Of a stretch of 64,000 bases of DNA, positions 33,328 to 41,259 are shown in pieces. The position numbers were made by a program, and so were the translations under genes. Origin of the DNA: Paenibacillus aestuarii (GTDB lineage Bacteria; Bacillota; Bacilli; Paenibacillales; NBRC-103111). The stretch's first letter is position 1; each line of letters opens with the position of its first letter. The notes beneath the pieces were generated by a model. The model ran no database searches. It had not been told where the DNA came from and saw nothing but the letters and a program-made list of their open reading frames with translations. The DNA lies in NCBI RefSeq assembly GCF_027789125.1, contig NZ_JAQFVF010000027.1:186001-250000 (forward strand), given 5' to 3'.

Positions 33328-33969
33328 ATGAAAGGCACAGCACGATTAATCGTACTCAACATTGTTCTCCTCATTGTACTGGTTGGAGGAGCCGGCTTAG
33401 GCTACTACTTTTACAACCAATCGATTAATTATTTGTCGACGAATAATGCTCAAATCACAGGTGAACAGATTCCGGTAACATCAACGTCGGCAGGTAAGCT
33501 AACGGACTGGTCGGGGGAAATGGGGCGTAAATATTCGTCAGGGGAACGGATCGGAACGGTCTTAACTTCGACGGGAACGGTCGACATCACTGCGCCAAAA
33601 GCAGGGACGATTGTTCAACAAAGTGCGGTCGTGAGCACTGTTGTCTCTCCTGGCTCTCCGCTGGCGTACTTGTATGACCTGGACAAGCTGTGGGTCAATG
33701 CCAATGTGAAGGAAACGGAGCTGAATGATGTGAAGGTCGGCATGGCGGTCGATGTCTATGTCGATGCGTTCCCGGGGACGACTTTGACCGGTCGGGTGGA
33801 GAAACTGGGCTTGGCGACAGCAGGGACGTTCTCCCTCATGCCTGCCTCCAATACGAGCGGCAACTATACAAAGGTGACGCAGGTGATCCCCGTGACTGTT
33901 TCACTTGAAGGCAACCGCGGATTAGGCATTGTTCCGGGAATGAGTGTCACAGCGCGAATACATAAATAA
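33328..33969 (+). CDS. HlyD/EmrA-type membrane fusion protein
   Basis: A 213-residue membrane fusion protein: one N-terminal helix (about 7-29), a very short hairpin region, and a lipoyl/beta-barrel part (APKAGTIVQQSAVVSTVVSPGSPLAYLYDLDKLWVNANVKETEL). It is the membrane-fusion partner of the MFS exporter 11 bases downstream. It is shorter than E. coli EmrA, as is usual in Firmicutes. Confidence 0.87.
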   Translation: MKGTARLIVLNIVLLIVLVGGAGLGYYFYNQSINYLSTNNAQITGEQIPVTSTSAGKLTDWSGEMGRKYSSGERIGTVLTSTGTVDITAPKAGTIVQQSAVVSTVVSPGSPLAYLYDLDKLWVNANVKETELNDVKVGMAVDVYVDAFPGTTLTGRVEKLGLATAGTFSLMPASNTSGNYTKVTQVIPVTVSLEGNRGLGIVPGMSVTARIHK

Positions 33970-33980
33970 GGAGCGAGCCT

Positions 33981-35735
33981 ATGAATAGGTATCTGATCAT
34001 CTATGCCTTATTTAGTGTAGCGGTGCTTTTGGCGGCGAATTGGCTTGTGCTCCATAGAAAAAGAAGTCGTCAGGAGGTCGTCGAGGAGGGGCGTTATTCA
34101 CCTCTGCCAGAGCCGGCTCATGTCCTTCTCGAGATATCGGACGAGCTGTTCGGTGAGCACGAGCTTTCCGTACAGCCGGATGAGCGAGCGGAAGAACGTT
34201 CGAAACGATCCCGTACGTCGGGCGAAATCAAGGTCGGTCAGCTGCTGACCGTACTTATGCTTGGCGCGTTTGTTTCCATATTGAATCAAACCCTCATCAA
34301 TGTGGCGATTCCGCATATTATGACCGACTTCAATGTTTCGGCGAATGTCGTGCAATGGCTGACGACCGGGTATATGCTGGTGAACGGCGTCATGATTCCG
34401 ATCACGGCTTTCTTAATCGAGAGATTCGGTTCCCGTTTCATGTTCATTACGGCCATGGTCTTGTTCACGGCCGGAGCGCTCATCTGCGCGGTCGCTCCTA
34501 ATTTTGCCATACTGATGACCGGGAGGGTCGTTCAAGCTTCCGGCGCAGGGATTATCATGCCGCTGATGATGACGGTTTTCCTGACCGTGTTCCCGCCGGA
34601 AAAGAGGGGCAGTGCTATGGGCACGATGGGGATTGCCATGATTTTTGCCCCGGCGGTGGGCCCAACCTTATCCGGCTGGATCGTGCAGACGTATACGTGG
34701 CGGCTGCTGTTCTACATCGTCCTTCCCATCGGCCTGATCGATATTATTCTCGCGGTCTTACTGCTCGGGAATGTGACCAAAATGTCTAAAGTCCGCTTTG
34801 ATTTCTGGGGATTCCTATGTTCCACCGTCGGGTTCGGCGGGCTGCTGTTCGCCTTTAGCGAAGCCGGATCTGCCGGATGGATCAGTTTTCGGGTGCTGGG
34901 CACGTTAACCCTCGGGGTGATCAGCCTGATTTTATTCGTGTGGCGGGAGTTATCCGTGAAAGAACCGATGATCGATCTGCGCGTGTTCACGTTCAACATC
35001 TTTACGTTGACAACGATCGTCAGTTCGATCATTAACATGGCGATGTTCGCCGCGATGATACTGCTGCCGATTTATTTGCAAAACATTCGCGGGTTTACGC
35101 CGCTCGCCTCCGGTCTGCTCCTTCTCCCAGGAGCGATTCTCATGGGCATCATGCAGCCGATTGCCGGCATGATCTTCGACCGGATCGGCGTACGTTGGCT
35201 GGCCGTTGTGGGGCTGATCATTACGACCGTTACGACGTATGAGTTCAGTCACTTAACATCCGACACGTCGTATAACCACATTCTGCTGCTATATTGTCTG
35301 CGGATGTTCGGCATGTCGTTCATGATGATGACGATCATGACGGAAGGCATGAACCAGCTGCCGCGGCATTTGCACAGCCACGGGACGGCCATGTCCAATA
35401 CGCTGCGGCAAGTAGCCGGCTCTTTAGGGACAGCCCTGCTCGTAACGGTAATGAGCAGCAGGTCCAACTTTCACTTGGCGAACGACAGCACGACCTTTAC
35501 GTCCACTAACCCGTATATCGTGGACGAGCTGAGCCGGCTCAGCCAAGGATTTGCCGCGATCGCGCATCTGCCTGCCGCCATCGGCGGGGAACTCGTGTCG
35601 GTGCTGCTCTATGCAACCGCCGTGAAGGAATCGACGATCAACGGCATCAATGATGCGTTCTTGATTGCAACCGGGATCACCGCTGTAGCGCTGGTGCTTG
35701 CTTTTTTCATTCGCCGCGTGAAGCGGGTGTCATGA
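33981..35735 (+). CDS. MFS drug exporter, DHA2/EmrB-QacA type, extended N-terminus
   Basis: A 584-residue 14-helix exporter of the DHA2 family (motif A-like ERFGSRFMFITAMVLFTAGALIC, motif C-like IFAPAVGPTLSGWI). The first ~85 residues are additional: one membrane helix (4-24) and a charged linker, ahead of the normal start LGAFVSILNQTLINVAIPHI. It uses proton motive force to expel hydrophobic drugs with the upstream EmrA-like protein. No regulator gene is adjacent. The N-terminal extension is real by reading frame, since its ATG has a GGAGCGAGCC site. Confidence 0.87.
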   Translation: MNRYLIIYALFSVAVLLAANWLVLHRKRSRQEVVEEGRYSPLPEPAHVLLEISDELFGEHELSVQPDERAEERSKRSRTSGEIKVGQLLTVLMLGAFVSILNQTLINVAIPHIMTDFNVSANVVQWLTTGYMLVNGVMIPITAFLIERFGSRFMFITAMVLFTAGALICAVAPNFAILMTGRVVQASGAGIIMPLMMTVFLTVFPPEKRGSAMGTMGIAMIFAPAVGPTLSGWIVQTYTWRLLFYIVLPIGLIDIILAVLLLGNVTKMSKVRFDFWGFLCSTVGFGGLLFAFSEAGSAGWISFRVLGTLTLGVISLILFVWRELSVKEPMIDLRVFTFNIFTLTTIVSSIINMAMFAAMILLPIYLQNIRGFTPLASGLLLLPGAILMGIMQPIAGMIFDRIGVRWLAVVGLIITTVTTYEFSHLTSDTSYNHILLLYCLRMFGMSFMMMTIMTEGMNQLPRHLHSHGTAMSNTLRQVAGSLGTALLVTVMSSRSNFHLANDSTTFTSTNPYIVDELSRLSQGFAAIAHLPAAIGGELVSVLLYATAVKESTINGINDAFLIATGITAVALVLAFFIRRVKRVS

Positions 35736-35743
35736 AATCAAAA

Positions 35744-35787
35744 GGGGTGTCCTCAGCCATAAGGCTTAAGGACACCCCCTTTTTTTA
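35744..35787. terminator. Terminator of the EmrAB-like operon
   Basis: GGGGTGTCCT (35744-35753) pairs with AGGACACCCC (35769-35778), followed by CTTTTTTT. It overlaps the 3' end of the convergent small gene. Confidence 0.9.
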
Positions 35788-35976
35788 TTTACCGCTAGGG
35801 TGGATGGAGCATTTATTTTCGATAAAACGAATCTGGTTCTCAAGCCGGTTCAACTGCTCCTGCGCCTCTTGCGTAGTGGCGCCCTGAGCCTTGTGCTGCG
35901 CAAGCTCTTCATGCAAGCTATGCAGGTCGTTGCCCGCATGGGCGCAATCGTAATTGCTTTCCAAATTCTCGATCAT
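35785..35976 (-). CDS. Small hydrophilic helical protein (63 aa)
   Basis: A 63-residue protein with two cysteines (11 and 56), His-rich segments and a coiled-coil-like helix (EAQEQLNRLENQIRFIENK). GGAGG lies seven bases before the ATG. The family is not recognised. It heads a cluster of three small minus-strand genes (35785-36416). Confidence 0.65.
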   Translation of the reverse strand: MIENLESNYDCAHAGNDLHSLHEELAQHKAQGATTQEAQEQLNRLENQIRFIENKCSIHPSGK

Positions 35977-35999
35977 GCTCTGACCTCCTATCGATAATC

Positions 36000-36086
36000 T
36001 TACTTTTTGCCTTTTTGACTGCTTTTATCGGAAGTGCGCGTCGTCGTATTCTGACTAGCATGGCCTTGCTGCTTGTTGTCTGTCAT
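36000..36086 (-). CDS. Very small hydrophilic protein (28 aa)
   Basis: A 28-residue protein rich in Gln, Thr, Ser and Lys, starting MTDNKQQGHASQN and ending KGKK. AAAGGAG lies eight bases before the ATG at 36086. Composition and size resemble minor small acid-soluble spore proteins, but this is only a likeness. It is followed closely by the 63-residue gene. Confidence 0.55.
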   Translation of the reverse strand: MTDNKQQGHASQNTTTRTSDKSSQKGKK

Positions 36087-36174
36087 GGTATTCACTCCTT
36101 TGCTTTGAAAATGAGCGCATCGCAAGATGCCCAGTTATTATGAGCAATTTACCGGAATTGATGCAAAATGAAAA

Positions 36175-36208
36175 ACCCGGCAAACGATGACGGGCATCGT
36201 TCCCGGGT
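36175..36208 (-). terminator. Terminator of the 63-residue gene at 36225
   Basis: ACCCGG (36175-36180) with CCGGGT (36203-36208), and inner AACGATG (36183-36189) with CATCGTT (36195-36201). On the minus strand TTTTCATTTT follows. Confidence 0.8.
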
Positions 36209-36224
36209 CATAAATGTATGTGTG

Positions 36225-36416
36225 TTAATGGGACGAATAGTGGTTCGATGTGAGCAGTTTGTCTGCAAGAGAGCGCTTTAATTTCTTGAGCGCTTCTGTC
36301 TCAAGCTTGTGGTTAGCGTTAAATTTAGCGCCGGTTAGCGCAAGCGCTTCCTTGACAGTCATTTCCACATAAATAAGCTCGTCGCCTTGCGGGATTTGAA
36401 CATTGCTGTTGGCCAT
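36225..36416 (-). CDS. Small conserved-type protein of unknown function (63 aa)
   Basis: A 63-residue soluble protein starting MANSNVQIPQGDEL, with a beta-like start and a C-terminal basic helix (ALKKLKRSLADKL). AGGAG lies eight bases before the ATG at 36416. It is monocistronic with its own terminator. The family is not recognised. Confidence 0.65.
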   Translation of the reverse strand: MANSNVQIPQGDELIYVEMTVKEALALTGAKFNANHKLETEALKKLKRSLADKLLTSNHYSSH

Positions 36417-36541
36417 TTTCATCACTCCTATGTTAACTTTTTGAAGTGAAAATCTTGATTTGACGCACTTTTAATATAACACATGATGTTAGCTATTGCA
36501 AGGGGAGGATAGCCCTAATTCAGGTTGGCAACATGTCAAAA

Positions 36542-36578
36542 ACCCCTTCCTGACAATGTCGCATTGTGCAGAAAGGGG
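36542..36578 (-). terminator. Terminator of the AI-2E transporter operon
   Basis: ACCCCTT (36542-36548) pairs with AAGGGG (36573-36578), and inner ACAATG with CATTGT. A T run follows on the minus strand. Confidence 0.8.
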
Positions 36579-36605
36579 CTTAATAGAGGGCTAAAGCAGC
36601 GTAAT

Positions 36606-37718
36606 TTAGGGACCCGTGTAAGGCGGGCTGCCCTCAGTATATTCGTCTTCCGGCTTGCGGATCCAGCGCTGCAAATAACCTTGATTGTAAAGCGCTTTGA
36701 TCAGGATAATGAGCACAGGGGAGAGAATAACCCCGGCAACGCCGAATAAGGAGAGCGAAATAATCATGAACGCCAACGTTGTAAAAGCGGATACGCCAAG
36801 CGATTCTCCCGTAATTTTGGGCTCCATGATCTGCCGGACCAAGATGACGACCAGAAGTACGGCTGAGAGCCAGATGGCCAGCGTTGTGTTGCCGACGATA
36901 AATAAGTAAATGATCCAAGGAATGAACAACGTCGAAACACCGAGCAGCGGCAGCACATCAAAAACAGCCGACAGCAGCGAGACGGAGAACGCATTGTTCA
37001 CATTCAGTACGAGCAGTGAAACAAACACGACGATGAAAGTAAGCGAGATCAGCTTCAACTGCGCTTTTATGTAGGAAGTGATGCCTTTGACGACGTTTTC
37101 TTTAAGGAAATAGTACGCGTTTTTGAACGTATTCGGCGTCTTGTCTTGAGCAAGCTTTTTCCACGATTCAATTTCAATGCTGAGGAAGTAGGCGAGCACG
37201 ATGCCGACGACGAAATTGAACATGAAGGTCGAGAATGAAGTCAAGGAGTTCACCATGCCGGACAGGAGATGAACCAGGAACTGCGAGACTTTGCCGGCGA
37301 ATTGGCCCGCATAATCCTTGGCTTTGGCAATCACATCCGGCGGCAAGGTTTGAAATTGAGCGTTTAATTCACTGAGGCGGTTGATGATCTCGGCCTGGAA
37401 AACGGCTTGATAATCATTGATGCGACTGACCAAATTCATAATTTGACTTGTAAAAATCACAACCACCCCGGCCAGCGCGCCCAGAATGATAAGGACGAAC
37501 AACAGCGTAGAGATAGCGGAGGCGATAGACTTCCGCATCCCTCTCCGATGTAAAACGCGGGCCAGAGGCTCGATCATCGCATAGATGACCAGAGCCAGGA
37601 AGATCGGCGTCGCGATGCGGTACAAGTAGCTGAAGATCAGCATGAATAAATAGACCGTGAGAACGATCAATGCGATATCAAAGGCCGTCCTCCAATATCT
37701 CTTGTAAAAGGAAATCAC
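36606..37718 (-). CDS. AI-2E family transporter (YtvI/TqsA-like)
   Basis: A 370-residue membrane protein with about eight helices and the family-typical ends (YAMIEPLARVLHRRG near the first third, DVLPLLGVSTLFIPW and MEPKITGESLGVSAFTTL later). The family contains TqsA and sodium/lithium antiporters; in Bacillus YtvI is linked to sporulation. Starts with GTG after GGAGGTATCCGA. It lies 19 bases after methionine aminopeptidase and is probably co-transcribed. Confidence 0.87.
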   Translation of the reverse strand: MISFYKRYWRTAFDIALIVLTVYLFMLIFSYLYRIATPIFLALVIYAMIEPLARVLHRRGMRKSIASAISTLLFVLIILGALAGVVVIFTSQIMNLVSRINDYQAVFQAEIINRLSELNAQFQTLPPDVIAKAKDYAGQFAGKVSQFLVHLLSGMVNSLTSFSTFMFNFVVGIVLAYFLSIEIESWKKLAQDKTPNTFKNAYYFLKENVVKGITSYIKAQLKLISLTFIVVFVSLLVLNVNNAFSVSLLSAVFDVLPLLGVSTLFIPWIIYLFIVGNTTLAIWLSAVLLVVILVRQIMEPKITGESLGVSAFTTLAFMIISLSLFGVAGVILSPVLIILIKALYNQGYLQRWIRKPEDEYTEGSPPYTGP

Positions 37719-37737
37719 TCGGATACCTCCAGGGCAA

Positions 37738-38484
37738 TTATTGTTCGGTCAAAATAATCGGTCCTTGGCTCGTAATCGCAATGGTGTGTTCGTATTGTGC
37801 AGACAGGGATCCATCGACCGTGCGTGCAGTCCATCCGTCCAGATCTATCTTGGCATGGAATTTGCCTACATTAAGCATCGGCTCAATAGTGAAAACCATG
37901 CCTTCTTTAATGCGCGGTCCTTTGCCAGCCGGTCCGTAATGCGGCACTTGCGGCTCTTCGTGCATCTCGGAACCGATTCCGTGCCCGATGAAATCACGGA
38001 CAACGGAGAAGCCTTGCGATTCCGCATACACTTGAATGGCATGGGAGACGTCGCCGATGCGGTTGCCTGGAACCGCCTTCTCGATGCCCTTGTACAGCGC
38101 TTCCTTCGTCACTTTCAGCAGCTTCTCTGCAACCGGCGAAATGTTGCCGACCGCATAGGACCAAGCGGAGTCAGCCAGCCAGCCGTCTTTACGTACGACC
38201 ATATCGATGGTCACAATGTCGCCGTCCTGCAGCGCTTCTTTTTTCGGGAAGCCGTGGCAGATGACATCGTTCACCGATGCGCATGTGGCGTACTCATAGC
38301 CGCGATAACCTTTCTGCTCAGGGATGGCCTCGTGCTTCGCCAAGAAGCTCTCAACGAATTGGTCGATCTCCCATGTCGTGATGCCCGGGCGGATCATTTT
38401 GGCAATTTCTTTATGACAATCCGCTAGAATACGGCCGGCATGGCCCATTTTTTCAATTTGTTCTTTTGATTTAATTGTAATCAT
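37738..38484 (-). CDS. map: Methionine aminopeptidase, type I
   Basis: A 248-residue enzyme that removes the initiator Met from nascent proteins. Metal ligands are all visible: Asp94, Asp105, His168, Glu201 and Glu232, with catalytic His78. The start is the ATG at 38484, 11 bases after GAGGAG; an upstream GTG overlaps the site. It is probably a second map gene, since the essential copy normally lies in the ribosomal-protein operon, which is absent here. It is flanked by hxlR-type and AI-2E genes on the same strand. Confidence 0.92.
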   Translation of the reverse strand: MITIKSKEQIEKMGHAGRILADCHKEIAKMIRPGITTWEIDQFVESFLAKHEAIPEQKGYRGYEYATCASVNDVICHGFPKKEALQDGDIVTIDMVVRKDGWLADSAWSYAVGNISPVAEKLLKVTKEALYKGIEKAVPGNRIGDVSHAIQVYAESQGFSVVRDFIGHGIGSEMHEEPQVPHYGPAGKGPRIKEGMVFTIEPMLNVGKFHAKIDLDGWTARTVDGSLSAQYEHTIAITSQGPIILTEQ

Positions 38485-38525
38485 GCTGTTGTTCACTCCT
38501 CTGCTCGGATAGCCCTAATCTTTCA

Positions 38526-38885
38526 TTATGTCCATTTTGCGGACCATAACTTCATTTCTTTCAATATTTGATGCAAATCTTCGCCTTTCGGTGTCAAGGT
38601 GTACTCCACGGTGACAGGAACGGTCGGATAGGCGGTTCTTTCCAGTACGCCATGCTCCTCCAGATGCCGAAGCGTGTCGGTCAACGACTTGGGGCTGATG
38701 CCCATGATTTGCCGCTGCAGCTCGCCGAACCGGCGTGTGCCGCAAAACAATTCGCGCAGGACGAGAAACGACCATTTACCGCCGATAACTTCAAGCGTCC
38801 GTTCGATGGAGCATTCGATCACTTTGGGCTCTTTCGGTACGTAATTGCTGAGTGGTGCGACTTTCTCATTCTCAAGGGTAGACAT
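38526..38885 (-). CDS. HxlR family transcriptional regulator
   Basis: A 119-residue winged-helix protein with the HxlR signature CSIERTLEVIGGKWSFLVLRELFCGTRRFGEL. The N-terminal Cys corresponds to the redox/electrophile-sensing Cys of YodB/HypR-type members. The start is the ATG at 38885 with AAGGA upstream. It may control the adjacent genes. Direct repeats of GTAAGT lie in the upstream region near 38915-38935. Confidence 0.88.
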   Translation of the reverse strand: MSTLENEKVAPLSNYVPKEPKVIECSIERTLEVIGGKWSFLVLRELFCGTRRFGELQRQIMGISPKSLTDTLRHLEEHGVLERTAYPTVPVTVEYTLTPKGEDLHQILKEMKLWSAKWT

Positions 38886-39079
38886 ATGAACGCTTCCTTT
38901 CAAGTAAGGTCACTAACGTATAGGTAAGTAAGTTAAAAAGTTGTACTTAGTGTGCATATTATCCGCTGCTATTTATTTTAAAGAGACGATCTTAAATAAG
39001 CAAGTCAGTGAAGGTTGATTTAAGCTCCTCGATTCTTTACAATAAGAAATAAAACTTTAGTTTCAGGAGATGTGTACAT

Positions 39080-39382
39080 ATGAACGTCAAAATTTCCCGC
39101 AACGCAGCAAAAGTTCTTCAATTGGAGCTGGACAAAGAAGAAAACAAAGGCCTAATGGTCCGCGTACAAGTCACGCACAAGCATGGCGACCACGCCCACT
39201 ATGGTTTGGGCCTTGATGATAAAAACAAGGATGACGTTGTTGTCAGCACAGACAAAGGCATCGATGTTCTGTTGGACAAGAACGAGCCGCTGCTGGATGG
39301 TATCCGTATCGACTATTTCTACGTGCCTGAGGAAGGCTTCATGATTACGAACCCTAGCAAGGGGAACCACGGGGACCACTAA
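39080..39382 (+). CDS. HesB/IscA-like protein lacking cysteines
   Basis: A 100-residue protein of the HesB/IscA (Fe-S biosynthesis) fold. A-type carriers use three conserved cysteines; this protein has no cysteine at all. Instead it has a His-rich loop (HKHGDHAHYG, about 33-42) and a His-containing end (GNHGDH). It may bind metal through histidines or have lost the carrier function. Its stop overlaps the next ATG (TAATG), so it is coupled with DUF1450. Confidence 0.75.
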   Translation: MNVKISRNAAKVLQLELDKEENKGLMVRVQVTHKHGDHAHYGLGLDDKNKDDVVVSTDKGIDVLLDKNEPLLDGIRIDYFYVPEEGFMITNPSKGNHGDH

Positions 39383-39606
39383 TGCCGAATGATATTCGCA
39401 TTTGTGATAAATGCAAGCATATGAAAGTGAAGACCGCTTTGCCTAAGCTGAAAGCGATCGCGCCGGACGCGGACGTCAAAGTGGCCTGCAAGTCCTATTG
39501 CGGTCCATGTTCTCGTTTTGCTTTTATATTTATTAATGGACGATATGTAACAGGCGCGACTGAGGATGAAGCGATTGAAAAAGCGAAGAAATACGTGAAG
39601 AAATAG
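39382..39606 (+). CDS. DUF1450 family protein (YuzB-like)
   Basis: A 74-residue DUF1450 protein with CDKC (8-11), CKSYCGPC (36-43) and the family core FAFINGRYV-like FIFINGRYVTG. The cysteine pattern suggests metal or Fe-S binding; the function is unknown. It overlaps the HesB-like gene by one base, so the two are probably made together. Confidence 0.85.
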   Translation: MPNDIRICDKCKHMKVKTALPKLKAIAPDADVKVACKSYCGPCSRFAFIFINGRYVTGATEDEAIEKAKKYVKK

Positions 39607-39612
39607 CGAAGC

Positions 39613-39652
39613 AAAAAGCATGCAGGCTCTAGTGGCCAGCATGCTTTTTTTG
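39613..39652. terminator. Bidirectional terminator
   Basis: AAAAAGCATGC (39613-39623) pairs with GCATGCTTTTT (39639-39649), then TTT. It separates DUF1450 from the convergent GPx gene. Confidence 0.88.
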
Positions 39653-39654
39653 TG

Positions 39655-40149
39655 CTACACGTGGGCAGCGGATTTGTCGAGCAGCTTGCGGATGTAGCTT
39701 TCAATCTTGCTAGGCTTGGTCGTCGGCGAGAAGCGCTTAATGACACGGCCCTCTTGATCCACAAGGAATTTGGTGAAATTCCACTTGATGCTGGAGCCAA
39801 GAATACCGGACGCCTGCTGCTTCAGGTGGCGATACAGCGGATGGGTGTCCGCGCCGTTGACATCGATTTTGGCGAACAGCGGAAACTTCACTCCGAAATT
39901 GAGCTGGCAGGCTTGCTCTACCTGTGCGTCGCTGCCGGGCTCCTGCTCCTTGAATTGGTTGCACGGGAAGCCGAGCACGCTGAAGCCTTCTGCTTTATAT
40001 TTGTCGTGCAGCGCTTGCAGCCCTTTGAACTGAGGGGCGAATCCGCACTTGGTCGCCGTATTCACAATCAGCAGTACCTGTCCGCGGTATTCGCTCAAGG
40101 CTTGATCTTCGCCGCGGATCGTAAGGGCCTGAAAATCAAAAACGTTCAT
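39655..40149 (-). CDS. bsaA: Glutathione peroxidase-family thiol peroxidase
   Basis: A 164-residue GPx-fold enzyme. The peroxidatic Cys35 (NTATKCGF), Gln65 (FPCNQF) and Trp123 (KWNFTKFLV) form the usual catalytic set, with Cys in place of selenocysteine. It probably uses thioredoxin or bacillithiol-type reductants to reduce hydroperoxides in the cytosol. It is a single gene. Confidence 0.92.
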   Translation of the reverse strand: MNVFDFQALTIRGEDQALSEYRGQVLLIVNTATKCGFAPQFKGLQALHDKYKAEGFSVLGFPCNQFKEQEPGSDAQVEQACQLNFGVKFPLFAKIDVNGADTHPLYRHLKQQASGILGSSIKWNFTKFLVDQEGRVIKRFSPTTKPSKIESYIRKLLDKSAAHV

Positions 40150-40219
40150 GATGGCTCACCTTCTGACATTGATTGGTTACAAATTAATTTTACACAATTA
40201 TGACTGGATTGAACAGATG

Positions 40220-41107
40220 TTAACTGAGCATATCGGCAAAAGCCTGCTCTACAGTTTCGAATTTGAAGGTGTAGCCGTATTCCAGCAGCGCTCTCGGCAG
40301 CACCTTCTGCCCTTCCAGCAAGAGGGTAGACAATTCGCCGAAGATGAGCCTCAGCACAAAGGCGGGCACCGGCATCAGATTCGGGCGATGCATCGTGCGG
40401 GCCAGCTTCCTGCCAAATTCCTGATTCGTCACTGGATGGGGCGCTGTGGCGTTCACGGGGCCGCTGATCGTCTCATTCACGATGCAGTACATGATCAATC
40501 CAACCATGTCTTCGATATGGATCCATGACATCCACTGCTTGCCGCTTCCGACGCGCCCTCCGACGCCTAGCTTGTAGGGCAGCGCCATTAAGGGGAAGGC
40601 GCCTTCTTGTTTGTCCAGCACAAGGCCGACTCGGATCTTGACCAGCCGTGTTCCCTGGATTTGGTCGGCGGCATGCTCCCAGGCTTCGCAGACGGACGAC
40701 AAAAAATCGACCGCCCGATGCGGCGACCGCTCGTCGAACGTCTCCGTCTCAGAGGTGCCGTAGATGGACATGCCGGCTGCATTGATCACAACTTTGGGCT
40801 TGGCTTGCAAACGCTCCACGACCCATGCGATTTGCGCTGCTGCCACTTGCCGGGAACGGAGGATGCGCTCCTTCGCCTCCTTCGTCCAGCGCCTGTTAAT
40901 CGACTCTCCAGCCAGGTTGACGATGGCATCGAAGCCTTCCAAGATGACTGGGGAAGATTGCAGCTCATCCCAGGTCACGGTGGTCACCCCTAGATCCGGA
41001 GGCTGCGGCGTGCGGGAAATGTTAACCACTTCATGGCCCCCGCTGCGCAGATGCTTAATTAAGCGGCCACCGATAAAGCCGGTGCCGCCGGTCACTGCTA
41101 TTTTCAT
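40220..41107 (-). CDS. TIGR01777 family NAD-dependent epimerase (YfhF/SDR39U1)
   Basis: A 295-residue extended short-chain dehydrogenase. The NAD loop is VTGGTGFIGGRL (4-15), with the family blocks NLAGESINRRWTKEAKERILRSR and a C-terminal DUF1731 (LPRALLEYGYTFKF). The YxxxK of classical SDRs is replaced, as is usual in this family. The physiological reaction is unknown. Start at 41107, with AGAGGTG upstream. Confidence 0.87.
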   Translation of the reverse strand: MKIAVTGGTGFIGGRLIKHLRSGGHEVVNISRTPQPPDLGVTTVTWDELQSSPVILEGFDAIVNLAGESINRRWTKEAKERILRSRQVAAAQIAWVVERLQAKPKVVINAAGMSIYGTSETETFDERSPHRAVDFLSSVCEAWEHAADQIQGTRLVKIRVGLVLDKQEGAFPLMALPYKLGVGGRVGSGKQWMSWIHIEDMVGLIMYCIVNETISGPVNATAPHPVTNQEFGRKLARTMHRPNLMPVPAFVLRLIFGELSTLLLEGQKVLPRALLEYGYTFKFETVEQAFADMLS

Positions 41108-41259
41108 CAGGAACACCTCTTTCATTGGTTGCCAAAATAAAACCGTGCAAAGTCTATATTCGTCTTGACTTTATTATAGGCGCTTGTAGAAATCTTTTCC
41201 AACTCGTTGCACATCCACTTAACAGTCTTATGATATATTGGAAATAGGAGGGATGTACG

